Shown in pieces: positions 18,399 to 28,453 of a stretch of 64,000 nucleotides of DNA (its first letter is position 1; each line of letters begins with the position of its first letter). The DNA comes from Leuconostoc pseudomesenteroides KCTC 3652 (lineage in GTDB: Bacteria > Bacillota > Bacilli > Lactobacillales > Lactobacillaceae). Below the pieces are notes generated by a model. The model did not search any database. It worked only from the letters and a program-made list of their open reading frames with translations, and had not been told where the DNA came from. Where the stretch lies: positions 186,001 through 250,000 of the forward strand of contig NZ_BMBP01000001.1 of assembly GCF_014634745.1 (NCBI RefSeq). The letters run 5' to 3'. A program made the position numbers and the translations under genes.

Positions 18399-18942
18399 GC
18401 TTTATCTCCGTCAATTCAGTCGTGACAAGCATACGAGTCACGTCTGTAAACGTTTCGCCACTATGGCGAATCAAGCGCCAATCATATTCTTTATCATCGT
18501 TAAATTCATCAATATAGGGTTCAAACTCACCATCAGTTTGTAAAATTAAATAGCCAGCGAAAGCAGCAATAAATTCTGATTCTGTTTCGACGATTCGTGT
18601 TAATTGATTGTTATCAAAAAAGCCAACTGCAAGTTTATCAGATTCCCACTGACCTTCAAATGCCCATTTTAAGGTTATCCAGTCTGACATTGTTATACCA
18701 AGATTCAACAAATAGTCGACAGATAGGCGAATGTGAATAGGGTGCGCTATTTTTTGTGTCTCAATACCCTTGGCATCCAATTGCGCTGAAAAAATACCAC
18801 TGAGCGCTTCTAGTTCACTGACCGCTGGCATGATGGCTTCGTTTTCCCAAGCCAAAACGGTTTCACTTGCAACATCAAGTGCATCAGAAATTTCTTGACG
18901 GGTCATTTGGGTTAACTGTTGTAATTTTTCAATATTATTCAT
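18391..18942 (-). CDS. HTH-domain protein upstream of nadV
   Basis: 183 aa. The N-terminal segment (residues 8-50, QMTRQEISDALDVASETVLAWENE in outline) looks like an XRE/Cro-type HTH. The rest is an acidic domain with no recognised family. It overlaps nadV by 8 nt and may be its regulator. A perfect short inverted repeat sits just upstream of its start. The ribosome site is weak. Confidence 0.7.
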   Translation of the reverse strand: MNNIEKLQQLTQMTRQEISDALDVASETVLAWENEAIMPAVSELEALSGIFSAQLDAKGIETQKIAHPIHIRLSVDYLLNLGITMSDWITLKWAFEGQWESDKLAVGFFDNNQLTRIVETESEFIAAFAGYLILQTDGEFEPYIDEFNDDKEYDWRLIRHSGETFTDVTRMLVTTELTEIKHG

Positions 18943-18953
18943 GGTTTCATCTC

Positions 18954-18966
18954 ATACCATCGGTAT
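18954..18966. promoter_or_regulatory. Inverted repeat ATACC-ATC-GGTAT, candidate operator
   Basis: Perfect 5-3-5 inverted repeat 12 nt before the HTH gene start. A minus-strand TACAAT -10 is just upstream (about 18998-19003). The position between promoter and start suggests autoregulation, which is inference. Confidence 0.45.
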
Positions 18967-19026
18967 TCCGAGGGCTTATCTCATTTTCTTTCTATTGTAA
19001 CACGAGAGCAATCATTACTTAATTGA

Positions 19027-19080
19027 ATTTATCATAAAGCCACCTGATATAGTGGTATATCAGGTGGCTTTATGATAAAT
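19027..19080. repeat. Perfect 25-bp inverted repeat with 4-nt loop
   Basis: The left arm 19027-19051 and right arm 19056-19080 are exact reverse complements around GTGG. It begins 2 nt beyond the dedA stop, so it probably ends that transcript, although no U-tract follows on the minus strand. The lower stem is AU-rich. Confidence 0.85.
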
Positions 19081-19081
19081 A

Positions 19082-19756
19082 TTATTTTTTAGATAACTTC
19101 TTTTGTCGGCGTGAAATCATCGCTGAACGAATGATACCAATAATCGTTGGCAACAATGTTACTAAGGCGATCCCTAAAATAATAATTGAAAAATGCGCCT
19201 TAACAAACGGAATATTGCCAAACAAGTACCCTGCCCCCGTGGCAATCAAACTCCACGTAAACGCAGCAATCACGCTGTTTTTCAAAAAGCGACTATACGG
19301 GAACTGACTAATACCTGCCACAAACGGCACAAAGGTTCTCACAATCGGCATGTAACGCGCAATAATGATGGCAACCGCACCCCTTTTCTCGAAAAAGCCC
19401 TCTGCTTCTCGAATATGTTCCTCTTTAATGAAGCGCCCAATCATTGGGTGCCGAATCAGCTGATAACCACCTGTTCGGCCAATCCAAAAGTTCAAAGAGT
19501 CACCCAAAACGGCTGCAAAAAAGAAAACAAACATAAACACCCAATGATTTAGTCCGGCATTGAGTCCAGCCGGCGTGGCAGCAATTGCACCCGCAGCAAA
19601 TAGTAAGGAATCTCCAGGTAAAAAGGGCATGATGACTGCGCCAGTTTCAATAAAAATAACTGCGAATAAGATAAGATATGTCCATAAACCAAATGATTGC
19701 ACCAAATTAGCAATATGAGCATCAATATGTAGAATAAAATCAATTAAAAAAGCCAT
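19082..19756 (-). CDS. DedA family membrane protein
   Basis: 224 aa from ATG 19756. Polytopic inner-membrane protein of the SNARE-associated/DedA family. Family blocks are FIETGAVIMPFLPGDSLLF, the GRTGGY segment and RYMPIVRTFVPFVAG. Members act in membrane homeostasis, with undecaprenyl-phosphate flipping shown for some. A TTG start at 19807 would add 17 residues but is not family-like. No good Shine-Dalgarno sequence lies before the ATG; the only one serves a 7-codon upstream ORF. Confidence 0.9.
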   Translation of the reverse strand: MAFLIDFILHIDAHIANLVQSFGLWTYLILFAVIFIETGAVIMPFLPGDSLLFAAGAIAATPAGLNAGLNHWVFMFVFFFAAVLGDSLNFWIGRTGGYQLIRHPMIGRFIKEEHIREAEGFFEKRGAVAIIIARYMPIVRTFVPFVAGISQFPYSRFLKNSVIAAFTWSLIATGAGYLFGNIPFVKAHFSIIILGIALVTLLPTIIGIIRSAMISRRQKKLSKK

Positions 19757-19772
19757 GATGAGTTTGCGCCGG

Positions 19773-19796
19773 TCATAATCCGCAACAGCGACGCAT
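19773..19796 (-). CDS. Possible leader ORF MRRCCGL upstream of dedA
   Basis: An ATG at 19796, preceded by GGAAGG, opens a 7-codon ORF (MRRCCGL) that stops 17 nt before the dedA ATG. It is out of frame with dedA. Because dedA lacks its own ribosome site, re-initiation or attenuation is possible. It could also be chance. Confidence 0.3.
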   Translation of the reverse strand: MRRCCGL

Positions 19797-19820
19797 TTTC
19801 CTTCCAATTTCAGTAATTCT

Positions 19821-19849
19821 ATTTTACCATATCGTTGTCATGACAACGA
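19821..19849 (-). promoter_or_regulatory. Extended -10 promoter with 18-nt palindrome before dedA
   Basis: Minus-strand TGG-TAAAAT (19829-19821) is an extended -10 element. The perfect palindrome TCGTTGTCATGACAACGA spans 19832-19849 just upstream, over the -35 region. It could be a dimeric repressor operator, or part of the pepF transcript end. Confidence 0.5.
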
Positions 19850-19870
19850 CACAACTATTGATTGTCGTTT

Positions 19871-21694
19871 TTACTTAGTCGAAAAAAGTCGTTCTAGGGT
19901 ATTAACATCATCTTCAAAATTCGCAAAAGCACTATCAAGATACTCGCCACTAACCATATCAACCCCTACCGATTTAATGAGATTAACTGGATAATCGACA
20001 CCGCCTGAAGCCAAAAAAAGATGATAATGATCTAGCACTTGCTTATCGCCACTCAAGATTTTATTGGCAATCGCACTGGCCACCGCATACGATGTCGCAT
20101 ATTGATAGACATAGAAATTGTAATAAAAATGTGGCACGCTGGCAAAATGTACAGCATAACTGTCATCCGGAAAATCATCAACAATCTGCTCACCATTGAA
20201 TTGATGCTCTAATTGTGTCGCCATTTGATTCAATACTGTTAAAGACAATGCTTGACCATTTTGCTCTGTTTGGTATGTTAGTTGCTCAAATTCTGCAAAC
20301 TTTACCTGAGTAACAAACGTTCCCAAAAAAGTAGCAATTGATTTGGTACGCAAATAAATTTGCGCGTCACGGTCATTTTGGTATTTTTTGATCAAATAAT
20401 TTTGCAATAAAATCTCGTTGAGCGTGGAAGCAATCTCGGCATTGAAAGTTGCCGCTTCACTATATTGAACCGGTTGTGTTTGATTACTTCGGACACTGTG
20501 TATCGCGTGACCCATTTCATGCACCAAAATATTAGTGCTATACAATTTATTTGTCCAATTTAATAAAATATACGGATGAACTGTTGCAATACCAATTTCA
20601 AAACCACCAGAAGACTTGCCGACATTTTCTGCAACATCAATCCAGCGATTATTTAATGCCTCTTTAACTTGGTTAACGTAATCCTCACCAAGTGGCTGCA
20701 ATGCCTCTAGTGCCAGCTTTTTTCCCTCTTCATAGGTTGTTGGCAAGAAATCTTTACCAGTTAATGATACAGATAGGTCATAATGATGTAATTGCTCAAC
20801 CCCAAGCACTTTTTTCCTTAAATCGTAGTAGCGGTAAACCGTATTGATATGTTCATGGGTTTTACTGATGAGTACGTCATATAGTGCTTCGGGAATGTTA
20901 TTTTGTGCTAATTGCTGTGAGCGCGCACTGTGATAGCCACGTAACGCAGTAATCGTATTTTGACTGTGAACGTGGGTATTATAAAGTTTAGCCATGGTGT
21001 GCGAAACGCTAATATGCGCATGCGCTATCATATCAACAGCCTTTTTTCTGATGTCGCGATTTTGCGACTGAATAAACTGCGAAGCATTCCCCATGGTTAA
21101 TTCAATTTCATCGCCATTTTCATCTTTCAATGTGCCAAAATTCAAATCAATATCATTAAGCGTGTCAAAAATATCATTAGGACTCTGAAGGGTTGCGTTT
21201 AACGTACCCAGTAATTTTTCTTCTGTCGCTGTTAATTGATGGGCACTATTTAAACGAATTCTGTCAAAATAAAATTGATAATTTAACAATTTTGGTTCTT
21301 GCGTCATATATGACTTCAATTTATCGGATTTAATACCTGATATTTCAATTCTATAAAAAGCTGTCCCCGCGTAAAAAGTTGCCATGAGGTCCTCAGATGC
21401 CCCCTTAACTTGCTGGGCAACTGGATTGGTCATATCGCTAGCATACAAAAGTTCTGCATAAGCCTAAGTTTTATCAATATTAACGTCGATCACATTCACT
21501 AACTTTTCAGTTGCCAACAATAAATTTTGAGGACTATCACCCAGATGATCTTTAAAGTCCGCAAAATGTTTAACTGTAGCTGTCGTTTGTTGACACACTT
21601 TATCGTAATCTGCTTTTGTTTTAAAAATATCAGTTAAGTCCCAAGTCAAATTCACCGGAACTTCGGACCGCTTTAGTTTTCTTTTATGAGCCAT
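19871..21694 (-). pseudogene. pepF: Oligoendopeptidase F (M3B), interrupted by an in-frame TAG
   Basis: Cytosolic zinc oligopeptidase gene, about 607 codons. From ATG 21694 (AAGGA 10 nt upstream) the family N-terminus NLTWDLTDIF reads normally to KT, then meets TAG at 21466-21464. The same frame continues as AYAELLYASDMTNP to the usual C-terminus, with the zinc motif HEMGH intact. It is therefore a single nonsense codon with no frameshift, probably a Tyr or similar codon in the ancestor. The downstream 525 codons have no credible start. Either a recent pseudogene, a sequencing error, or stop read-through. Confidence 0.85.
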
Positions 21695-21765
21695 GATGAG
21701 TTTTTCCTTTTCATATTCTAACATTCATCATATCTTTTTAAAATAAAAAAGCAAGCCGTTAAGAC

Positions 21766-23142
21766 TTACTTTGCAAGGCTAATTGTTTTAGGTTGTCTCA
21801 TTGCAATGAGACCAAAGACAATGAGCCATATCGTTGACCCTAGCGCCGGAACACGGGATTCAGGATTGAAAAATAGTGTTATGAACACAAAAACAAAAAA
21901 TACAATGGCCATTGGCACAAGCACTTTTGGTGCAATCACTAGGAAACCATCCGACATATAATCGTTCGATTGACGATAACGCATGTAGGCAATCAAAATG
22001 AGGACATAGATCATCAAAAACAGATCTGTGGATGCACTTGTCACGAAACTAAAAGCATTGGTGATTGTTGGAATTAATGAAATAATTGCAGAAAATGCAA
22101 CCATTAGAGATGTAAACAAAATTGCTCTCACTGGTAATTTAGCATGAGACATTTTGCGGAATGGTTTTATAAATGAAGCTTTTGACTGATAAGCCAAGGC
22201 GTAAAAATTACGACTAGCACTAAATAACACCGAATTGAGGGCCGACGCAGCACTAGTTAATACAACAAAATTCACCAAGGCTGCGGCCCATTTAATGCCA
22301 GCCAATTGGAATACCATTACAAACGGACTCTGATTAGCAGGAATTTTTTGCCAAGGATAAATCGTCATGATAATAAATAACGCACCAAGATAAAAGAACA
22401 AGATTCGCCACGGAATTTGATTAATTGCTTTTGGTAAGACAGCACGGGGATTCTCGGTTTCTGCCGTGGTCATGCCAATAAATTCCATACCAACAAAGGC
22501 AAACATCACCATTTGAAAAGCATTAATAAAGTTACCAACACCATTTGGAAAAAGACTAAAATGATGCCAAACATTACTGAATGCAACATCACCAACCGTT
22601 GTTTTAAAGCCCGTCAATGCCATGATGATACCTGTAACAATCAGTGCCAAAATAGCTACGATTTTAATCATTGCAAACCAAAATTCCGTTTCACCATACA
22701 AAGCAACCGTCACCAAATTAACACATGTCAACAATAACAAAATCACGACTTGAATCAGCCAACTTGGCAAATCTGGCAGCCAAAACTGAATATATTTTGC
22801 AACAGCAGTCAACTCGGCCATGCCCATAAACACAATTGTTAGCCAATAAGACCATCGCGCAAAAAAGCCAGCACGATTCCCCATATATTTAGTAATGAAG
22901 GTGATAAAAGTATGTTGCGTTGGATCCGCATATAACAACTCACCAATAGCGCGCATCATCACAAACATAAAAAAACCAATGATGAGATAAACCAACAGGA
23001 TAGATGGTCCGGCAAAATGAATGGAATTTCCAGCCCCCATAAACAAACCGGTCCCAATTGTGCCGCCAATAGCAATTAGTTGCACATGTCGATTTTTTAG
23101 ACCATGTTGCTGCGGTTGATGACTCTCTTTCGTTTCTGACAT
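21766..23142 (-). CDS. Amino acid permease (APC superfamily, AAT family)
   Basis: 458 aa, about 12 membrane segments. The first span has the family glycine-rich motif IAIGGTIGTGLFMG. It resembles the proton symporters for D-Ala/Ser/Gly and aromatic or basic amino acids; the substrate cannot be fixed from sequence. AGGAG is 15 nt before the ATG. It follows thrS by 91 nt, which include a hairpin. Confidence 0.88.
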   Translation of the reverse strand: MSETKESHQPQQHGLKNRHVQLIAIGGTIGTGLFMGAGNSIHFAGPSILLVYLIIGFFMFVMMRAIGELLYADPTQHTFITFITKYMGNRAGFFARWSYWLTIVFMGMAELTAVAKYIQFWLPDLPSWLIQVVILLLLTCVNLVTVALYGETEFWFAMIKIVAILALIVTGIIMALTGFKTTVGDVAFSNVWHHFSLFPNGVGNFINAFQMVMFAFVGMEFIGMTTAETENPRAVLPKAINQIPWRILFFYLGALFIIMTIYPWQKIPANQSPFVMVFQLAGIKWAAALVNFVVLTSAASALNSVLFSASRNFYALAYQSKASFIKPFRKMSHAKLPVRAILFTSLMVAFSAIISLIPTITNAFSFVTSASTDLFLMIYVLILIAYMRYRQSNDYMSDGFLVIAPKVLVPMAIVFFVFVFITLFFNPESRVPALGSTIWLIVFGLIAMRQPKTISLAK

Positions 23143-23170
23143 ATTAATATTTTAATTCTCCTTTTACTGC

Positions 23171-23202
23171 AAAGCACCCTGCGAAATTCGTAGGGTGCTT
23201 TT
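23171..23202. terminator. Hairpin between thrS and permease gene
   Basis: AAAGCACCCT (23171-23180) pairs with AGGGTGCTTT (23192-23201). The T-run is short on the minus strand, so termination of thrS may be partial. Confidence 0.6.
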
Positions 23203-23233
23203 ATAACAACGCCATAATTGAACTTTTCAATCG

Positions 23234-25195
23234 TTAATCGTTTACTTCACGCGAATAGTGTGAAACATCAGTCAATATGATGTTTTGGAAATCTTCAAAT
23301 GACATGGTTTGTGTCTTGTCTTCTCCATATTTACGGACTGTGACAGTTTGACCATCAACCTCAGAATCACCTAGAACCAAAGTATATGGAATCTTGTTTG
23401 TTTGTGCTTCTCGGATTAAATAACCCATCTTGGCATCTTTAGTTTCAACATGTGCACGCAATCCAGCCGCTTGCAACTTTTGTTGAATATCTCGAGAATA
23501 CTCGCCATGCGCATCAACATTCACGGGAATGATTTGCACTTGTAGTGGTGCTAACCATGTTGGGAAAGCGCCCTTATACATTTCAATCAAGTAAGCTGTA
23601 AAGCGCTCCATTGTGCCCACAATACCACGGTGTAACATAACCGGACGATGGTTATCTTGTCCATCAGCACCAATATAAGTCAAGTTGAAACGTTCTGGTA
23701 ACAGAAAATCAAGTTGAATGGTTGACATTGTTTCCTCACCACCCAATGCTGTCTTAGTTTGGACATCTAACTTGGGACCGTAAAAGGCAGCTTCACCTTC
23801 TGCTTCAAAGTAATCAAGGTTAAGATCATCCATTGCGCGTTTCAATTGTGCTTGAGACTTTTCCCACATGTCATCATCATCGAAATACTTTTCTGTATTT
23901 TTAGGATCACGATATGACAAGCGGAAACGATAGTCAGTGATGTCAAAGTCACGATAAACTTCCATCATCATTGTCAAAATTGATTTAAATTCTTCTTCAA
24001 GCTTTTCGGGTTCAACAAATGTATGCCCATCGTTTAAAGTCATTTCACGAACACGTGACAATCCTGTCAAAGCTCCTGATTTTTCATAACGATGCATCAT
24101 ACCAAGCTCTGCAATGCGCATGGGCAATTCTCGATATGATCGTGGCTTATGTTTGAAGACCATAATATGTGAAGGACAATTCATTGGACGCAACTCTAGG
24201 AATTCGCCATCACCCATATCCATTGGTGGGAACATATCTTCACGGTAGTGATCCCAATGCCCCGACGTTTTATACAAATTCAGGTTCGACAACACTGGTG
24301 TATAAACATGTTGGTAGCCATTTGCTAATTCTTTGTCGATAATATAACGTTCAACTTGTCGACGAATAGTTGCACCATTTGGTAACCACACTGGCAACCC
24401 AGATCCAACTTCTTGACTAGTAAAGAACAAGTCTAGATCACGGCCAATGGTACGATGATCACGTTCTTTAGCTTCTTCACGGCGTTTAACCTCAGCATCG
24501 ACGTCCGCTTGTTTCCATTCAGCAATACCATAAATACGTTGCATCATTGGATTAGATGATTTACCACGCCAGTAGGCTCCAGCAACTGAAGTTAATTTGA
24601 AATGTTTTACCCAACCTGTTGATGGCACAAGTCCACCTTTGTCTAATTCAACATGATCGCCTTGAACAGCAATTGTGATTTTCTCATCGGCTGGCAAATC
24701 ATTAATGAGTTCAATCTTGTATGGATCATTTTTAAATAATGTCAACGCTTCGTCACGTGAAATTTCGCGTGATACAATTGGCAAATCTTCTGCAACAATC
24801 TTGTGCATCATGGCTTCAATTTCTGCAAAATCGTCAATTGAGACTTGATTACCTGAACCGTTATCAGTGTCATAATAAAAGCCATTATCAATAAATGGTC
24901 CAACACCAAAGTGCATATTGGCAAACTTAGGAATGCGTTTCAAGGCTTGCGCCAACAAATGAGATGCTGAATGACGTAAAAGTTCCAACGCTTCATCATC
25001 GCTTGTCGTAATTAATGCGAATTCACCATCATTTTCAAGTGCATCATTCATGCCAACATATTGACCATTCAACTTAGCGGAAACCGCTTTTTTGGCCAGA
25101 GACTTTGAAATGCCAGCTGCAACCTCAATTGGTTTTGTACCTGCTGCAAAAGATTTTACAGCGCCATCTGGAAATGTTAATTGAATTTCTGTCAT
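23234..25195 (-). CDS. thrS: Threonine--tRNA ligase
   Basis: 653 aa, full length. Order: TGS domain (1-62), editing domain with [11 protein letters not shown], class II catalytic core with [12 protein letters not shown] and the motif 2 arginine region, then the C-terminal anticodon domain ending near SHYSREVND. It charges tRNA-Thr. Expression is controlled by a T-box leader directly upstream. Confidence 0.97.
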   Translation of the reverse strand: MTEIQLTFPDGAVKSFAAGTKPIEVAAGISKSLAKKAVSAKLNGQYVGMNDALENDGEFALITTSDDEALELLRHSASHLLAQALKRIPKFANMHFGVGPFIDNGFYYDTDNGSGNQVSIDDFAEIEAMMHKIVAEDLPIVSREISRDEALTLFKNDPYKIELINDLPADEKITIAVQGDHVELDKGGLVPSTGWVKHFKLTSVAGAYWRGKSSNPMMQRIYGIAEWKQADVDAEVKRREEAKERDHRTIGRDLDLFFTSQEVGSGLPVWLPNGATIRRQVERYIIDKELANGYQHVYTPVLSNLNLYKTSGHWDHYREDMFPPMDMGDGEFLELRPMNCPSHIMVFKHKPRSYRELPMRIAELGMMHRYEKSGALTGLSRVREMTLNDGHTFVEPEKLEEEFKSILTMMMEVYRDFDITDYRFRLSYRDPKNTEKYFDDDDMWEKSQAQLKRAMDDLNLDYFEAEGEAAFYGPKLDVQTKTALGGEETMSTIQLDFLLPERFNLTYIGADGQDNHRPVMLHRGIVGTMERFTAYLIEMYKGAFPTWLAPLQVQIIPVNVDAHGEYSRDIQQKLQAAGLRAHVETKDAKMGYLIREAQTNKIPYTLVLGDSEVDGQTVTVRKYGEDKTQTMSFEDFQNIILTDVSHYSREVND

Positions 25196-25254
25196 ATACT
25201 TTCCCTCTTCATATTAAATATCAAATTACGTTTTGAAACCCTGTTAAGTGCTTG

Positions 25255-25490
25255 AAAAAAGCGTCCCTCTGAGCCAAAAGACTCAAAGGGACGCTTTACC
25301 GTGGTACCACCCAAGTTCTGCACCATTAAGATGCAACTTAAATGACAGCTAACGGCGTCACCCGAATGAATTTCGCTATTCTACTCATCATCACTCAAAG
25401 GTAGTCTATCAAACCTACGTTGTTCATTTCCACCAAACATGAACTCTCTTTAAACGCACAGCAATCAAGTTGTCCTCATCAAAGTTTCTA
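25255..25490 (-). ncRNA. T-box leader of thrS
   Basis: The minus strand has an AGAGAG GA-motif in stem I, then GACUACCUUUGAG with a candidate ACC (Thr) specifier at 25402-25400, the T-box core GGGUGGUACCACGG (25312-25299), and a terminator whose arms are 25297-25282 and 25273-25255 followed by a T-run. Uncharged tRNA-Thr should favour the antiterminator. The threonine specifier agrees with the gene it controls. Confidence 0.92.
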
Positions 25491-25496
25491 AAAATA

Positions 25497-25525
25497 ATCT
25501 TAGCACTTTTTTAGAATTTTTGCAA
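25497..25525 (-). promoter_or_regulatory. Promoter of thrS
   Basis: TTGCAA (25525-25520), a 17-nt spacer and TAAGAT (25502-25497), giving a TSS near 25490 at the start of the T-box leader. Confidence 0.7.
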
Positions 25526-25640
25526 TTTAATTTGCAAATTATGCATTATAACATTTTATTTCAAAAAGCAGAAAATAACATTAATTTCTCAGTCACAATA
25601 ACAACTAAAATTAATGATGTGAATATTGGAGGGAAATATT

Positions 25641-28346
25641 ATGCAAAAAAAAATGTACAAATCAGGAAAAAATTGGCTAATTGCTGGCGTTACTGCCGCA
25701 GCAATCAGCACAACATTATGTTTGGAACCTGAAAATAGCGTTAATGCTGATGCTGTTACGCAACAACAAACTGTTGGGAATCAGAAAACCGCAACGTCTG
25801 AAGGTGACATTCAAAAGGCGAAAATTGCAGTTCAGCAAACAACGCAAGATAAAAACGAATCGCAACAGGCTGTCAATCAATCCAAAGCGAACCTAGAAAC
25901 CGCTAAACAACAGTTAACAGCCGTTCAGCAGCAAAAAAAGCAAGCGACATCTGAAACCATTACCACAACTTCAACAGCCGTTGATAATATGTCCAACACC
26001 GTCATTCCTCGTGATAAACAAACTGTCCAAAGTGATGAAATGGCAGTTCAACAATCCCAAAAAGATGTAAATGATGCTCAAAATAATGTTTCTGCTAAGC
26101 AAACACAGATTGAATTACAACAGAAACTGGTAAATGATGCTCAAAATGAAGTTGATCATTTAAATGTCAAATCAGTGGCCGAAGACTTAAACCAAGCAAC
26201 ACAAGCCGTGTCTAACAGTAAAACAAGAGTCGCTGAAGTCGAAAATAATGTCACGACAATCCAAAACAACATTTCAAACCAAACCAACATTGTCAAAGAA
26301 GCTACAAATAATGTTAACGCTGCTAAAACAATTTTGGATCATACTCAAGATTTAGAGGACTCAAGTAATGCCAACACTAAGTTAATTAGTGATAAAGTCG
26401 TCAATGATCAAAATGTCGTTAACCAGCTGAATTCATCACTTGAATTAGCTAAACACAATTTGACCGAAGCACAACAAAAATTATCTGCTCACGAGGAATT
26501 TGATCGTAACGCAGCAGTTAAACAATCAGATAACGCCAACGAAGGTATGCTAACAGATGAATCACAATTACCAACTCAAGTAATTATGCCGATTCCTTAT
26601 CAAGAAAAATTGAATCAACATCGTTCAACTGCTGTCACTATGTATTTGAGCGACGGAGAATCCATTGCCTATAATGTACCTCTTGATGGTTCAGGATTCG
26701 TTGACCGTTTTTACATGGTCGATAGCAGCAAAGATTCATCTCCAAAATTACAATTTGATCAAAATGGCGTCTTAGATTCACAACAAACGCAAGAATTAAC
26801 TGCCTATGCACTAAAATTAATTAATTCAGTGAGAAATGAGGTTGGTTTGCCCTCACTCAACATGAATAGCTTAACTCTAAAGGCTGGTCAGGCAATGGCA
26901 TTAGATCGCGCAAAAACAAATACAACCTATGCACACATCGATGCTGATAAAGATATTGATGACATCATTGGTCAACGCGGCTCTGGACAAAATGCTGGCA
27001 TATACGATCAATATGTCAAAGTTGAAAATGGCGAAATGGCAGTTGGCGATGATACAATGCTGGTTGCTAAAGCAAATCTTGCAAACATTATTATTGCAAT
27101 GCTTTGGAATGACGCGCCATCTGATTGGGGTCATCTTAAGAATTTCTTAAATGGTTATAATCCACAGGATGGCTATTCCTTGTCTACTTATATGTCATTA
27201 TCAATTATTTCTCCAAAACTAGTTAATGCAGCCGGTGGTTATAATATCGCCTTCAATTTCTATGAAGATGGCAGCCAAATCAACAGTTCCTCCGCTTTAA
27301 CTATTTCCAATGAATCGGCAGGTATTGCCGATTCATTGGATGGCATGTTGCAGTCAGCCGTAACCACAGCGACTACCACTCTTAATAAGGTTACTATTGA
27401 TTTAGCAACAGCCAACAAAAAGCTCACAGCTGACCAATCAAAATTATCACAAGCAACCGTCGATTTGGCCAAGGTAGCAAAAAATTTAGTCACAGCAAAA
27501 AACGACTACCTTGCACAGCAAGAAAAATTAACAGTCGCCAAAAACAAGCTAACGCAATACCAAAATGAATTGGATCAAGCGCAAGAAAAACTTGACACAG
27601 ACCGTGCCACTTTAGCAGCTAATCAGCAACTTCAAAAGCAAGCACAGGACACGGTAGATAATCTTAACGAAATTATTCTAGTCAAGCAGTCGCATCTTAG
27701 TGATCTTAAAAATAAATTGGTCGAATTAAGTGCGGTGCTGCCAACGGCAACGCAAAATTTAGAAAATCAACAAAACACGCTTACAATGGCACAAAGAAAA
27801 TTGGCAACCGATGCCAGTCATTTAAATGACGATCTCAATCAATTAACAGATTTACGAAATCAGTTATCTGTTTTAACAGGGGTTGACAAGGCATTGACTA
27901 TGGCACAAAAAAAGGTTGAACAAGCAGAATCCGACTACAATAAGGCCGTCACAGCTCTAAAAACAGCCTCTCAAAATCAATATGAAGCACAGATTAAATA
28001 TAAGAATACTAAATTGCAGTACAAGCAAGAAAAAGAAAGTCTCAACACTCACCCAATAGGTAAAAAATCTAATCAACTCACATTATCTTTGTCAACTATG
28101 CCACAAACAAATAAAGCAACAACTCCTTACAAGTTGAATATTGCTACAAACAATATTATGACAAGTGCCGCTATTCATAAAAATATTTCAAGTGATAATC
28201 GACACAATGTTAACATTTTACCGAAAACTGCTGTATCAGAGCATATTTTGTCATTGTTACTTAACATCTTATTAGGAATAATGACGATCTTTGGGTTAAG
28301 CAAACGATACCAAGCTAAGCATTTAGTCAAAAATGATCAACAATGA
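25641..28346 (+). CDS. Cell-wall-anchored surface protein with CAP/SEC10-PgrA domain
   Basis: 901 aa from ATG 25641 (GGAGGG 7 nt upstream; the TTG at 25626 is rejected). A KxYKxGKxW-type signal peptide is visible at residues 4-12 (KMYKSGKNW). Long Gln/Asn/Lys-rich coiled-coil segments follow, then a CAP-like domain at about 386-545 (VRNEVGLPSLN, WNDAPSDWGHL), and a second coiled coil. The C-terminus has LPKTA (860-864), a hydrophobic span and a positive tail, an LPxTG-like sortase signal. Members are linked to surface exclusion or adhesion. It stands alone between thrS and ftsK. Confidence 0.88.
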   Translation: MQKKMYKSGKNWLIAGVTAAAISTTLCLEPENSVNADAVTQQQTVGNQKTATSEGDIQKAKIAVQQTTQDKNESQQAVNQSKANLETAKQQLTAVQQQKKQATSETITTTSTAVDNMSNTVIPRDKQTVQSDEMAVQQSQKDVNDAQNNVSAKQTQIELQQKLVNDAQNEVDHLNVKSVAEDLNQATQAVSNSKTRVAEVENNVTTIQNNISNQTNIVKEATNNVNAAKTILDHTQDLEDSSNANTKLISDKVVNDQNVVNQLNSSLELAKHNLTEAQQKLSAHEEFDRNAAVKQSDNANEGMLTDESQLPTQVIMPIPYQEKLNQHRSTAVTMYLSDGESIAYNVPLDGSGFVDRFYMVDSSKDSSPKLQFDQNGVLDSQQTQELTAYALKLINSVRNEVGLPSLNMNSLTLKAGQAMALDRAKTNTTYAHIDADKDIDDIIGQRGSGQNAGIYDQYVKVENGEMAVGDDTMLVAKANLANIIIAMLWNDAPSDWGHLKNFLNGYNPQDGYSLSTYMSLSIISPKLVNAAGGYNIAFNFYEDGSQINSSSALTISNESAGIADSLDGMLQSAVTTATTTLNKVTIDLATANKKLTADQSKLSQATVDLAKVAKNLVTAKNDYLAQQEKLTVAKNKLTQYQNELDQAQEKLDTDRATLAANQQLQKQAQDTVDNLNEIILVKQSHLSDLKNKLVELSAVLPTATQNLENQQNTLTMAQRKLATDASHLNDDLNQLTDLRNQLSVLTGVDKALTMAQKKVEQAESDYNKAVTALKTASQNQYEAQIKYKNTKLQYKQEKESLNTHPIGKKSNQLTLSLSTMPQTNKATTPYKLNIATNNIMTSAAIHKNISSDNRHNVNILPKTAVSEHILSLLLNILLGIMTIFGLSKRYQAKHLVKNDQQ

Positions 28347-28382
28347 CCATTTTGATTATTCGAATCATATACGTTGCATACT

Positions 28383-28428
28383 AAAAAAGTACTGACTGTC
28401 ATCTTCTCACTGACAGTCAGTACTTTTT
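28383..28428. terminator. Bidirectional terminator after surface protein gene
   Basis: AGTACTGACTGTCA (28389-28402 region) pairs with TGACAGTCAGTACT (28411-28424), with A-run and T-run flanks. It can also end the minus-strand ftsK/small-ORF transcript. Confidence 0.9.
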
Positions 28429-28453
28429 ATCACGCAATCAAGACTTTAAGCAT

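Noticed and set aside
19871-21448. A separate 525-codon gene starting downstream of the stop in pepF
   Set aside because: It is in the same frame as the preceding 77 codons, its putative start is an internal TTG with no ribosome site, and the family N-terminus lies upstream of the stop. It is one interrupted gene.
19743-21700. Shared 15-mer AAACTCATCATGGCT at the starts of dedA and pepF
   Set aside because: A 15-nt match is expected a few times by chance in a window this size, and it holds no ribosome site or symmetry.
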